DNA from: Actinomycetota bacterium
Lineage (GTDB): Bacteria > Actinomycetota > Actinomycetes > S36-B12
NCBI GenBank assembly: GCA_947449035.1
Contig: CANFQC010000013.1
Location: 1 to 49,834 of the forward strand
DNA length: 49,834 nucleotides
Direction of reading: 5' to 3'
Position numbers and translations under genes: made by a program. The number at the start of each line of letters is the position of its first letter. The stretch's first letter is position 1. Below, in pieces: positions 25,282 through 33,089 of this stretch. Below the pieces are notes generated by a model. The model saw only the letters and a list, made by a program, of their open reading frames with translations, searched no databases and was not told the origin of the DNA.

Positions 25282-26336
25282 AGAACGCGACCAGCACCGG
25301 TGAAGTAACGGCGGTACCAGGCATCGTTAATCGGCGTAATGATCACGCCTGAACTCGGGTTTGCCGCCTGCACCATGCGACCGCCGCCGATGTACATCGA
25401 CACGTGATGAACGCTGCCGCCGAAGTAGAACAGCAGGTCGCCCGGCTGAATCTGGCTCAGCGGAATGTGCTTGGTGCGTGCGTACTGCGAGTAACTCAGG
25501 TGCGGGAGTGAGACGCCGGCCTGGCGCCAGGCGGCCAGGGTCAGGCCCGAGCAATCGAAGGAATTCGGCCCGGCCTGTGCCGCGACATAGCGGTCACCGA
25601 CCTGCTGAAGTGCGTAACGCACAGCGAGGCCCGCGCGGGAGTTGACCTTCAGCTTGCCGAGGGGTTGCGTGTACTGATGCAGAGCCTTCTTAGCCTGCGC
25701 GGCTGCTGCCTTGCGCTCGGCTGCCTGAATCGCTTCGAGGCGGCGGCGCTGTGCCGATTCGAGACCGTTGAGCACCTTCTCGGCGGCGGCAAGTGCGTCA
25801 TCGGCATCACGTTTGTCACCGGCCATTTGGTTGCGCACGTTTTGAGCCGCTTCCTGCTTCTGTGCAACAGCGGCCTCAGTCTGGGCAAGACGCAGGCGGG
25901 CGGTCTGGGTACGGCGCAGTGACGCGCCCTGCGACTGGGCCACCTGATCGAGTGCGGAGGCCTGGGCGAGGAACTGGGTCGGGTTATCGGCGAGTAGTAC
26001 CTGCAGCGAGGTGTCGACGCCGCCACTGGCGTAGGTCGCGCGAGCAAGGGCATTGACCTGGCCGACTACGGCCTCGAGGGCCTTCTTCTGCCGGGCTCGA
26101 CGGTCATTGAGCACGCGCAGGTTGTTCGTGAGTTCATTGAGGGTCGCCTGGGCCTCGTTGTAGCGTTCGGTTGCTGACTCGGCCTTAGCCTGGAGATCCT
26201 GCACTTGATTGCGCACGTCATTAAGGCTCGGCGCCGCCTCCGCGGTACCCGGAAGTAGGGTCACCATCAGCACGGACGCGGCCAGGGCCACGACGCCTGC
26301 GCGCAGCGCGCGCAGTTTCGAGGAGGCAGGGCTCAC
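25278..26336 (-). CDS. NlpC/P60 peptidoglycan endopeptidase (RipA-like)
   Basis: This secreted protein of about 352 residues has a signal peptide ending near GTAEAAP, a long alanine- and glutamine-rich coiled coil (about residues 40-230) and a C-terminal NlpC/P60 domain. The catalytic Cys is in DCSGLT and the His in SVHHVSMY. It should cut stem peptides during cell separation. The GTG at 26336 has AAAGGGA 8 nt upstream and starts directly before the signal peptide; a GTG at 26381 in the same frame would add 15 residues. The gap to the next gene is too small for a c-di-AMP riboswitch. The stop is shared with the GT87 gene. Confidence 0.9.
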   Translation of the reverse strand: MSPASSKLRALRAGVVALAASVLMVTLLPGTAEAAPSLNDVRNQVQDLQAKAESATERYNEAQATLNELTNNLRVLNDRRARQKKALEAVVGQVNALARATYASGGVDTSLQVLLADNPTQFLAQASALDQVAQSQGASLRRTQTARLRLAQTEAAVAQKQEAAQNVRNQMAGDKRDADDALAAAEKVLNGLESAQRRRLEAIQAAERKAAAAQAKKALHQYTQPLGKLKVNSRAGLAVRYALQQVGDRYVAAQAGPNSFDCSGLTLAAWRQAGVSLPHLSYSQYARTKHIPLSQIQPGDLLFYFGGSVHHVSMYIGGGRMVQAANPSSGVIITPINDAWYRRYFTGAGRVL

Positions 26337-26422
26337 GCCTGTCGTCCCTTTCGTCGCCGGATAATGCTCGTTCAGTTCCACGGTAACACGGGATTTCGGG
26401 GGCTACCCGCGGGTCTCCCCAG

Positions 26423-26444
26423 GGGGAAAATCACATATTTCCCC
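26423..26444. repeat. Short inverted repeat after the 73-residue gene
   Basis: Arms ggggaaa (26423-26429) and tttcccc (26438-26444) with an 8-nt AT-rich centre lie at the stop of the small gene and before the NlpC/P60 gene. It could be a weak terminator or an operator. Support is only the symmetry. Confidence 0.3.
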
Positions 26445-26665
26445 TAGGCCAGGCGGCGCCTACGAGGGGCTCGTGAGGGCTGATCGGGGGCCGGGGGCAC
26501 CAGGCGAAGGGGTGGAATCAGGCCGGAATCGGCCAATATGCCCAGTGCGCTGGCATGCTCGTCAGGAACGAAGGCAGCCGGGCTGATCGGGCCGAGGAGG
26601 ACGGACACCACGCAGTCAGAGCACGCGGAGGCCGGAGCCTGGCAGGTACCGCAGTCAATGTTCAT
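26444..26665 (-). CDS. Small conserved cysteine-rich actinobacterial protein
   Basis: This 73-residue protein begins MNIDCGTCQAPASACSDC, so four cysteines fall in two CxxC motifs that may bind zinc. It then has VVSVLLGP and a central ALGILADSGLIPPLRLV segment, and an Arg-rich tail. I recognise the general type as a short conserved hypothetical protein next to NlpC/P60 genes in actinobacteria, but its role is unknown. The ATG is 6 nt after TAGCCT (26672-26677), a leaderless arrangement, which supports it as a real gene. Confidence 0.75.
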   Translation of the reverse strand: MNIDCGTCQAPASACSDCVVSVLLGPISPAAFVPDEHASALGILADSGLIPPLRLVPPAPDQPSRAPRRRRLA

Positions 26666-26671
26666 GGCTCG

Positions 26672-26677
26672 AGGCTA
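26672..26677 (-). promoter_or_regulatory. -10 hexamer TAGCCT of the 73-residue gene
   Basis: TAGCCT on the minus strand is 6 nt before the ATG at 26665. Confidence 0.5.
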
Positions 26678-26695
26678 CGAACGGGGTCTGACACT

Positions 26696-26769
26696 GGTCA
26701 GGGACCGCCGTCTCCAGCGGCCGCGAGTTGTGCTCCGACGACGGTCAGGGACCGCCGTCTCCAGCGGCC
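26696..26769. repeat. 27-bp direct repeat around a gene 3' end
   Basis: The same 27 bases occur at 26696-26722 and 26743-26769, with a period of 47. The second copy includes the stop and the last codons (AAGDGGP) of the zinc-ribbon gene on the minus strand. The first copy lies just downstream of it. It looks like a small tandem duplication of the gene end. Confidence 0.75.
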
Positions 26770-27017
26770 TCTTGGGTCGGCCCACCGAACTCCGGCCGGG
26801 CCACGATCTCGATGCGATCGGGCGAACCGCACCAGCGGCAGGTGATCGACTCGATGGTCTCGCTGAGGATCTCGGTCTCGTCGACCGAAGGCTCACCTGC
26901 CATGTCGAGGTGCCAGAACTCGCGCACGCGCGAGGACCGCACGATGTCGAATCGGGTGAGGTTGCCGCAGTGCGCACAGCGCAGGCGGCTCTTGGCATCA
27001 GGCAGGGTCACGGACAC
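26745..27017 (-). CDS. Small zinc-ribbon protein
   Basis: This 90-residue protein has two CxxC pairs, CAHCGN near residues 14-17 and CRWCGS near residues 61-64, the spacing of a zinc ribbon. Between them is a conserved RFDIVRSSRVREFWHLD segment. Related short proteins are found in many actinobacteria next to DnaQ-UvrC genes; the function is not known to me. The GTG start lies 6 nt after TAGGCT. The C-terminal end falls inside the 27-bp repeat. Confidence 0.78.
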   Translation of the reverse strand: MSVTLPDAKSRLRCAHCGNLTRFDIVRSSRVREFWHLDMAGEPSVDETEILSETIESITCRWCGSPDRIEIVARPEFGGPTQEAAGDGGP

Positions 27018-27023
27018 CCCGCA

Positions 27024-27071
27024 AGCCTATCGGTCGTGCCGTCGGCCAATGTCCGCCCCGTGACGTAGCGT
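27024..27071. promoter_or_regulatory. Divergent leaderless promoters of the zinc-ribbon and exonuclease genes
   Basis: TAGGCT on the minus strand (27024-27029) is 6 nt before the GTG at 27017. TAGCGT on the plus strand (27066-27071) is 7 nt before the GTG at 27079. The whole intergenic region is only 61 bases. Confidence 0.55.
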
Positions 27072-27078
27072 GCACCGC

Positions 27079-28896
27079 GTGATCGACGCCACGCCTCTTC
27101 AGCTCAGCATCGCTGATGCGGGTACCTCCTTGGCCGAGGCCGTGTTCGTCGTCGTCGACCTCGAGACCACCGGTGGCGCTCCGTCCGAAGCCGGCATCAC
27201 CGAGATCGGGGCCGTGAAGGTGCAAGGCGGTGAGGTCATTGGCGAGTTCACCACCTTGGTGAACCCGGGCGTTCCGATTCCCCCCTTCATTGCTTCGCTC
27301 ACTGGCATCACCAACGCAACGGTCGCGTCCGCTCCGCGTTTGGGCACTGCACTTCCAGCCTTTCTGGAGTTCGCCGGCGATGCGATCCTCGTCGCGCATA
27401 ACGCGCCCTATGACATTGGCTTCCTTAAGGGCGCGTGCGCACTTCACGATCAGCCGTGGCGAGGTAATCGAGTGCTCGACACCGCACGCCTGGCACGCGT
27501 GATCTTGCATCGCGATGAAGTGCGCAACTGCAAGCTCGCCACTTTGTCTGCATATTTCCGCACAACTGTCTCCCCTACTCACCGTGCCTTTGACGATGCG
27601 CGAGCAACCGCTGACATCCTGCATCGCCTGATCGAGCGTGTCGGCAATCTCGGGGTGTACTCCGTTGAGGATCTCCAGGCACTGTCAGGTCGTGTGTCCA
27701 CGGCGCAGCGCACCAAGCGACATCTGGCCGACGGCCTGCCCGCCAAGCCCGGCGTCTACGTCTTCAACGACCCCGAGGGCAAGGCGCTTTACGTCGGCAC
27801 CTCGCGCAATATCCGCACGCGCGTGCGCAATTACTTCACTGCCTCGGAACAACGTCGTCGCATGAGCGAGATGATCGGCATCGCTGTATCGGTCACTCCG
27901 ATTGTCTGCGCCACCGCACTCGAGGCGCGCATTCGCGAACTTCGCCTGATCAACGAGCAGCAGCCGCGCTACAACCGCGCATCCCGCAGGGCCGACTCAA
28001 AGCCGTGGGTGAAACTCACAGCCGAGGCCGCACCCCGACTATCGATCGTGAGCACTCTCGCTGACGACATGAGCGATGGCGCGATGTATCTCGGGCCATT
28101 TAGCTCACGTTCTGGCGCGCAGTCGGCGATTGAAGCGATCATGTGTGCATTCCCGGTACGCACGTGCACTCCAAAGCTCGCACGCGCACCGCGCGCAGAA
28201 AGTGCTGGCTGTATTCGCTACGAGTTGGGTAGTTGCGCCGCGCCATGCATGAAAGACGGCGGTCACGACGACTACGCGCGCACCATCGAGCAAGTACGCG
28301 CCGTGTTCAGTGGCGACGCCCGCGCGGTAGTGAGCGCTGTCGAGCAGCGCATGCGTGAGCTATCTGCCGAGACCCGCTTTGAGGATGCCGCCACCTGGCG
28401 CGACTACCTCGCCACCTTCAGCCGCATCAGCATGCGCACTCACGCACTTCGCATGCTTGCCACCAACGCCGAGATCATCGCGGCACGTCCGACAGCCGAG
28501 CGCGGCTGGGAGATTCACTGCATTCGCTATGGCTCACTCGCAGGAGCCATCACTGTCGAACCAGGCGTCGATCCGCGTCCTTCCGTCGAAATCCTCTCTG
28601 ATGCCGCATCGGTGTTCGCGCAACCGGCCACTCCGGTGCCCGCCGGCTTAATCGAGGAAGCGACAGAGTTGCTGAGCTGGCTTGAATCCGAGGGCACGCG
28701 ACTCGTGCGCGTCAGTGACCCACTCTCGATCCCCATGAACTGCGGTGGCGACGCGGCGGCGCATCTGCTCAGCGTGCAAAAGCGCATGCAGCGCAGTTCA
28801 TTGCACGATGCTGACTTCGCGTGGATGTCACGGTATTCACGGCCTGCAGGGCCAGTTGCCTCGGCGTCGGTAAGCCGAATAGGTCACGCGAGCTAA
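27079..28896 (+). CDS. DEDDh exonuclease fused to a UvrC-like GIY-YIG domain
   Basis: This 605-residue protein has a DnaQ-type 3'-5' exonuclease domain (about residues 20-185), with DLET at 27-30, the NAPYD motif and HRAFDDA. A GIY-YIG nuclease domain follows (about 215-295: PGVYVFNDPEGKALYVG), then a UvrC-like cysteine-containing region (CIRYELGSCAAPC). The architecture is typical of actinobacterial Rv2191-like proteins and suggests DNA repair or processing. The in-frame GTG at 27070 overlaps the -10 hexamer, so I place the start at GTG 27079. The stop shares bases with trpD (CTAA). Confidence 0.92.
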   Translation: MIDATPLQLSIADAGTSLAEAVFVVVDLETTGGAPSEAGITEIGAVKVQGGEVIGEFTTLVNPGVPIPPFIASLTGITNATVASAPRLGTALPAFLEFAGDAILVAHNAPYDIGFLKGACALHDQPWRGNRVLDTARLARVILHRDEVRNCKLATLSAYFRTTVSPTHRAFDDARATADILHRLIERVGNLGVYSVEDLQALSGRVSTAQRTKRHLADGLPAKPGVYVFNDPEGKALYVGTSRNIRTRVRNYFTASEQRRRMSEMIGIAVSVTPIVCATALEARIRELRLINEQQPRYNRASRRADSKPWVKLTAEAAPRLSIVSTLADDMSDGAMYLGPFSSRSGAQSAIEAIMCAFPVRTCTPKLARAPRAESAGCIRYELGSCAAPCMKDGGHDDYARTIEQVRAVFSGDARAVVSAVEQRMRELSAETRFEDAATWRDYLATFSRISMRTHALRMLATNAEIIAARPTAERGWEIHCIRYGSLAGAITVEPGVDPRPSVEILSDAASVFAQPATPVPAGLIEEATELLSWLESEGTRLVRVSDPLSIPMNCGGDAAAHLLSVQKRMQRSSLHDADFAWMSRYSRPAGPVASASVSRIGHAS

Positions 28897-29993
28897 GCGG
28901 CAGCGAGTTTTTTGGTGAGGGCAATCCATCGCTCAAGCACACCGAGAGCTGCACCACTCTCAAGAGCCTCGCGCGCTATCGGAATACGTGCGGCGATCGC
29001 TGCAACAAGCTCCTCAACTGGCTTACCCATCGCGGCGTCGTAGGCAGTCAAGGCGGCCGCGGCATTCAAGGTGACAGAGTCGCGAATAGCGCTCACGCGA
29101 TCAGCGTCGGGGTCAGTTGCATCGACACCGCGGAAGGTCTTGAGCAGTAGCTCAGCATTGCGCTCGGGCATGCCGCCGGAGAGCAAAGTCTGATCAACGC
29201 GTGCGATACCCCAGTCGGCCGGATCAATGCTCAAGATCTTCACTTCTGAGGTGCGCGCATCCCACACAGTGGTCGTGGTTGCCGTCGAGATCTCATCGAG
29301 GCCGTCGTCACCGCGCACCACAACGCCACGCACTCCGCGCAGAGCAAGGGTTTTGGCGAGCGCGGGAGCGAGAGTCGGGTCAGCGCAGCCGATGAGGGCA
29401 GCCTGGGCACCTGCCGGATTCGCGAGCGGTCCGAGGATGTTGAAGAAGGTCGGGAAGGCGACTTCCTTGCGCACCGGTGCCGCATGGCGCAGTGCCGGAT
29501 GATGACGCGGCGCAAAACAGAAGCCGATACCGACGCCGTTGACGCAGGCTGCGACCTGCTCCGGACTCAGATCGATCACGACACCGAGTTCGGCGAGAAC
29601 GTCAGCGGTGCCGGTTGACGACGAGGCGGCGCGGTTGCCGTGCTTGGCAATGGGCGCACCCACTGAAGATGCGACCAGAGCAGCCATCGTCGAGATGTTG
29701 ACCGAGTGCGACAGATCGCCACCTGTGCCGACGACATCGAGTCGAATCAGGTCAGCGGGCAGCGGAACCCAGTCGCAGTGCTCGAGCATGACGCTGACAA
29801 GCGCGCTGATCTCATCAGGAGTCTCGCCCTTGGCTCGAAGGCCCATGGCGAAGGCGCCGATCTGGGCGGGGGTGGCCACGCCGTCGAGGATCTGCTCCAT
29901 GGCCCAGGTGACGCTGGCCTGGTCAAGGTCGGTTCGTGAACTGAGGCTGCGCAGAACCGACGCCCAGGTTGGCGACGTGGGAAGGGTCGTCAT
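28893..29993 (-). CDS. trpD: Anthranilate phosphoribosyltransferase
   Basis: This 366-residue enzyme transfers the phosphoribosyl group of PRPP to anthranilate in tryptophan synthesis. The PRPP-binding loop is VGTGGDLSHSVNIST, close to the family pattern GTGGD followed by FNIST but with Leu-Ser-His-Ser in the loop. KHGNRAASS and GFCFAPRHHPA are standard. The ATG follows TAGACC, whose TAG is the stop codon of the receiver gene, at 5-nt spacing. No other trp gene is adjacent. The position between the exonuclease fusion and ctaE matches other actinobacteria (from memory). Confidence 0.94.
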   Translation of the reverse strand: MTTLPTSPTWASVLRSLSSRTDLDQASVTWAMEQILDGVATPAQIGAFAMGLRAKGETPDEISALVSVMLEHCDWVPLPADLIRLDVVGTGGDLSHSVNISTMAALVASSVGAPIAKHGNRAASSSTGTADVLAELGVVIDLSPEQVAACVNGVGIGFCFAPRHHPALRHAAPVRKEVAFPTFFNILGPLANPAGAQAALIGCADPTLAPALAKTLALRGVRGVVVRGDDGLDEISTATTTTVWDARTSEVKILSIDPADWGIARVDQTLLSGGMPERNAELLLKTFRGVDATDPDADRVSAIRDSVTLNAAAALTAYDAAMGKPVEELVAAIAARIPIAREALESGAALGVLERWIALTKKLAAA

Positions 29994-30001
29994 GGACGGG
30001 T

Positions 30002-30424
30002 CTAGACGGTGGCGACAGCCTGGCGCGCGGCCAGGAGTCGAACGACCTCGCCGGCCAGGGCGATGCCATTGATGGGGTGGGCCACAGCCGCATCAGCACG
30101 TGACCAGGTGGCCAGCCAGGCATCCTGCGGACGTCCGACGAGCACGAGGATCGGCGGGCACTTGTAGATCTCGTCCTTGAGCTGGCGGGAGACACCAAGG
30201 CCACCGGCCGGGGCTGCCTCACCATCAAGAATCAGAAGATCGAATCCGCCCTTGTCGACCGCGGTGATGACGGCGGGCTCAGTGGCGCACTCGGTGTACT
30301 CGATCTCCGGGAGATCAGCGCTCGGACGCGGGCCAAGGGCCAAGTAGACCTGCTGGCGCACGGTGCGGTCATCGCTGTAGACGAGCACCTTGAGCGGACG
30401 GGCGGGGGCGGAATTCTGGCTCAC
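30002..30424 (-). CDS. Pseudo-receiver-domain protein
   Basis: This 140-residue single-domain protein resembles a response regulator receiver. The acidic pair is SDD (residues 17-19) and the likely phospho-acceptor is D67 in LILDGEAAP. At the switch positions, the Ser/Thr place has VGRP and the conserved Lys-Pro place has AHPIN, so the usual Thr and Lys are missing. Phosphorylation-driven switching is therefore doubtful. There is no output domain. The GTG start lies 7 nt after TAGAGT. It is transcribed toward trpD and diverges from ctaE, a constant neighbour in actinobacteria (from memory), so it may be tied to respiration. Confidence 0.75.
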   Translation of the reverse strand: MSQNSAPARPLKVLVYSDDRTVRQQVYLALGPRPSADLPEIEYTECATEPAVITAVDKGGFDLLILDGEAAPAGGLGVSRQLKDEIYKCPPILVLVGRPQDAWLATWSRADAAVAHPINGIALAGEVVRLLAARQAVATV

Positions 30425-30431
30425 GGGCCGA

Positions 30432-30437
30432 ACTCTA
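30432..30437 (-). promoter_or_regulatory. -10 hexamer TAGAGT of the pseudo-receiver gene
   Basis: TAGAGT on the minus strand is 7 nt before the GTG at 30424. Confidence 0.5.
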
Positions 30438-30549
30438 TCCGTGAGGGGCTACCTCGTGACGACGACCCCAGGCACCCGTGGTGACAAACGCGACATTTTC
30501 TGCAGGCCATTTCACGGGGGGTCAGGAGGCAACCTGAGCGGGGATCTGC

Positions 30550-30555
30550 CAGACT
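30550..30555 (+). promoter_or_regulatory. -10 hexamer CAGACT of ctaE
   Basis: CAGACT is 6 nt before the GTG of ctaE, with no Shine-Dalgarno between. The preceding 112 bases up to the divergent gene show no further clear element. Confidence 0.45.
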
Positions 30556-30561
30556 CCCCCC

Positions 30562-31167
30562 GTGGCGACAGCAACTTCAGTACCTGCGGCGTACGCGCAC
30601 GCACCGGCAAATCGACCCAACATGGTCTCGATCGGCACCATCGTGTGGCTGTCGAGTGAGCTCATGTTCTTCGCGGCTCTGTTCGCGATGTACTTCACCC
30701 TGCGGGCGGTGAACCCCGAGCTCTGGGCTAATGAGACCAAGCTGCTGAACGTCCCCTTCGCGAGCGTCAACACCACCGTGCTTGTGCTCTCGTCGGTCAC
30801 CTGCCAGCTCGGTGTCTTCGCAGCTGAGCGCGGCGACGTCAAGGGCCTACGTCGCTGGTTCGTCATCACCTTCTTGATGGGCTCGTTCTTCATCGGCGGC
30901 CAGGTCACTGAGTACACGTCGCTAGTGCGCGACGGACTCACGCTCTCGTCGAATGCCTACGGTTCGGCCTTCTACCTCACCACCGGCTTCCACGGCTTGC
31001 ACGTGACCGGCGGGCTCATCGCCTTCCTTTTCGTCCTCGCGACCACCTATGTCTCGAAGCGCTTCACGCATGACGAGGCCACGCGCGCAATCGTCGTGTC
31101 GTACTACTGGCACTTCGTCGACGTCGTCTGGATCGCACTGTTCTTCATGATCTACATCCTCAAGTAG
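30562..31167 (+). CDS. ctaE: Cytochrome c oxidase subunit III
   Basis: This 201-residue protein has five hydrophobic segments and the subunit III pattern: [14 protein letters not shown] in the first, [11 protein letters not shown] in the fourth region and a C-terminal [15 protein letters not shown]. It is part of the aa3 oxidase that reduces oxygen. The GTG start is leaderless. It heads the ctaE-qcrC-qcrA-qcrB operon. The other oxidase subunits lie at 39.7-42.6 kb on the opposite strand. Confidence 0.96.
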   Translation: MATATSVPAAYAHAPANRPNMVSIGTIVWLSSELMFFAALFAMYFTLRAVNPELWANETKLLNVPFASVNTTVLVLSSVTCQLGVFAAERGDVKGLRRWFVITFLMGSFFIGGQVTEYTSLVRDGLTLSSNAYGSAFYLTTGFHGLHVTGGLIAFLFVLATTYVSKRFTHDEATRAIVVSYYWHFVDVVWIALFFMIYILK

Positions 31168-31236
31168 CACCAGCACTACCCTCAACGCAGCCTGAAAAGT
31201 GCTGCAATTGCTCGATAAACGGAAGGTACGACCAAG

Positions 31237-32031
31237 GTGAAGTTCCTGGCCGCAAGACGGCGCAGCCCCCTGGCTGCCGTTGCCATGCTGCTGATCGCGC
31301 TCATCGGCATTGGTGCCGGCTACGCGGTCATCGCGAATGCACGCCCCGCCGAGGCTGCTGCAGTCGCAAGCACTGAGACTCAGGTCGAGCAGGGCAAGCG
31401 CCTTTACCTCGAGGGCTGCGCTTCCTGCCACGGCATGCAGTCTCAGGGCACCTCCCAGGGCCCGACCCTCGTCGGTGTCGGTGCAGCGTCGGTTGACTTC
31501 CAGGTCGGTAGCGGTCGAATGCCGATGGCAGCGCCGGGGTCACAGGCTGTTGCCCGCGATCCCGCTCAGTACACCGATGACCAAATTGCCGCGATGGCTG
31601 CTTACGTCGCCTCCCTTGCACCCGGCCCAGCCATCCCCACCGCCGAAGACGTCAACTTCGAGTCGGCTGACGCGGCACAAGGCGGCGTGCTCTTCCGCAC
31701 CAACTGCTCGCAGTGCCACCAGGCCGCAGGCCAGGGCGGCGCATTGACCCAGGGCAAGTGGGCACCGAGCCTGATGCAGGCTGAGCCCAAGGAGATCTAC
31801 GAGGCCATGATCACCGGCCCGCAGAGCATGCCCGTGTTCAGCAATGCCACGATCCCCACCCAGGACAAGCAGGCGATCATCAAGTACATCGACACCCTGC
31901 AGACTCTCCCTGACCCGGGCGGACTCGCCCTCGGTCGCCTGGGCCCGGTGCCTGAGACCGTCTTCCTCTGGACCGCCGTCTTCGCCGCTCTCATCGGAGT
32001 GGCCATCTGGATCGGAATCAAGGCACGATGA
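31237..32031 (+). CDS. qcrC: Diheme cytochrome c of the bc1 complex (QcrC)
   Basis: This 264-residue protein has an N-terminal membrane anchor (about residues 12-32), two c-type heme motifs, CASCH near residue 62 and CSQCH near residue 158, and a C-terminal hydrophobic anchor. This is the fused diheme cytochrome c typical of actinobacterial bc1-aa3 supercomplexes, which need no soluble cytochrome c. The GTG has ggaagg 10 nt upstream. Its stop overlaps qcrA (ATGA). Confidence 0.96.
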   Translation: MKFLAARRRSPLAAVAMLLIALIGIGAGYAVIANARPAEAAAVASTETQVEQGKRLYLEGCASCHGMQSQGTSQGPTLVGVGAASVDFQVGSGRMPMAAPGSQAVARDPAQYTDDQIAAMAAYVASLAPGPAIPTAEDVNFESADAAQGGVLFRTNCSQCHQAAGQGGALTQGKWAPSLMQAEPKEIYEAMITGPQSMPVFSNATIPTQDKQAIIKYIDTLQTLPDPGGLALGRLGPVPETVFLWTAVFAALIGVAIWIGIKAR

Positions 32032-33089
32032 GCGACCACAACACTCCCACCTCGCTTGAGAGTGGCTCCCACGAGAACCTGCCTGCACGCCTGGGCTACT
32101 CCCCCTTGGCTGATATCGAGCACAAGCCCCGCTTGACCGATACCGATCCCAAGGCAGCACGTCGTGCCGAGCGCCAGGTCGCGACCATGTTCGTCCTGTC
32201 GATCCTGCTGGTCATCGCTTTCGTCGCCGCCTACATAGGCATCGACAAGTCGACGATCGTCTACATCCCGCTCTTCGGTGAGGTCGGTGCGCTCACCTTC
32301 GCCCTCGGTCTGTGCATGGGCCTCGGCGTCTTCTTGATCGGCGCCGGCGCGATCCAGTGGGCTAAGAAGCTCATGCCCGATACCGAGGTTGTCGCCCAGC
32401 GTCACGAAATGGCATCTCCCGAAGAAGCCACCGAAGAGGCCGAGGCGAACTACCAGCGCGGCAAGACCGAGTCGGGCTTCGCCCAGTACAAGATCATTCG
32501 CCGCACGCTCATTGGTGCGCTGGCCCTCTTCCCGATCCCGCTGGTTCTCATGCTGCGCGATCTGTGGGTCACCCCGGCCGGTAGCCCCAGCCCCGATGCG
32601 ATCCTCTCCAAGACCTTGTGGAAGAAGGGCGAGCGCATCGTCGTCGATGGCACCTACGTCCCTGTAAAGGCCGAGGATCTTCCCGTCGGTGGCCTGATCT
32701 CCGCCGTTCCCGCTGATCTCCAGGAAGTCGAGGAGGTCGAGGGCAATCTCAACGCCCGCGCCAAGGCCGCAATCATCGTGATTCGCATGGATCCCAGCGA
32801 TATTCGCTCGCAGCAGGGCGACGGATGGGATTACCAGGGAATCCTCGCGTACTCGAAGATCTGCACCCATGTGGGTTGCCCGATCGCCCTGTACGAGCAG
32901 CGCACCCATCACCTGCTGTGCCCGTGCCACCAGTCGACCTTCGATCTCGCTGATGCCGGCAACGTCATCTTCGGCCCGGCTGCACGACGTATGCCGCAGT
33001 TGCCGATCGGCGTCGATGCGGAAGGCTATCTCGTAGCAATGTCTGACTTCGCCGAGCCCATCGGCCCGAGTTTCTGGGAGCGTGGATGA
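32028..33089 (+). CDS. qcrA: Rieske iron-sulfur subunit of the bc1 complex (QcrA)
   Basis: This 353-residue protein has three transmembrane helices in the N-terminal half and a C-terminal Rieske domain. The cluster ligands are in CTHVGC and CPCHQS. The first helix pair is followed by a charged cytoplasmic loop rich in Glu. It carries electrons from menaquinol at the QcrB site to the diheme cytochrome. Start and stop both overlap neighbours by ATGA junctions, so the qcr genes are tightly coupled. Confidence 0.96.
   Translation: MSDHNTPTSLESGSHENLPARLGYSPLADIEHKPRLTDTDPKAARRAERQVATMFVLSILLVIAFVAAYIGIDKSTIVYIPLFGEVGALTFALGLCMGLGVFLIGAGAIQWAKKLMPDTEVVAQRHEMASPEEATEEAEANYQRGKTESGFAQYKIIRRTLIGALALFPIPLVLMLRDLWVTPAGSPSPDAILSKTLWKKGERIVVDGTYVPVKAEDLPVGGLISAVPADLQEVEEVEGNLNARAKAAIIVIRMDPSDIRSQQGDGWDYQGILAYSKICTHVGCPIALYEQRTHHLLCPCHQSTFDLADAGNVIFGPAARRMPQLPIGVDAEGYLVAMSDFAEPIGPSFWERG

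Noticed and set aside
25100-26443. c-di-AMP (ydaO) riboswitch before the NlpC/P60 gene
   Set aside because: These riboswitches often precede such genes in actinobacteria, but only about 100 bases separate it from the next gene and no matching core was seen.
28893-29993. trpD as non-functional because of the unusual PRPP loop
   Set aside because: GTGGD and NIST remain and other catalytic motifs are intact. Similar variation is seen in actinobacterial TrpD (from memory).
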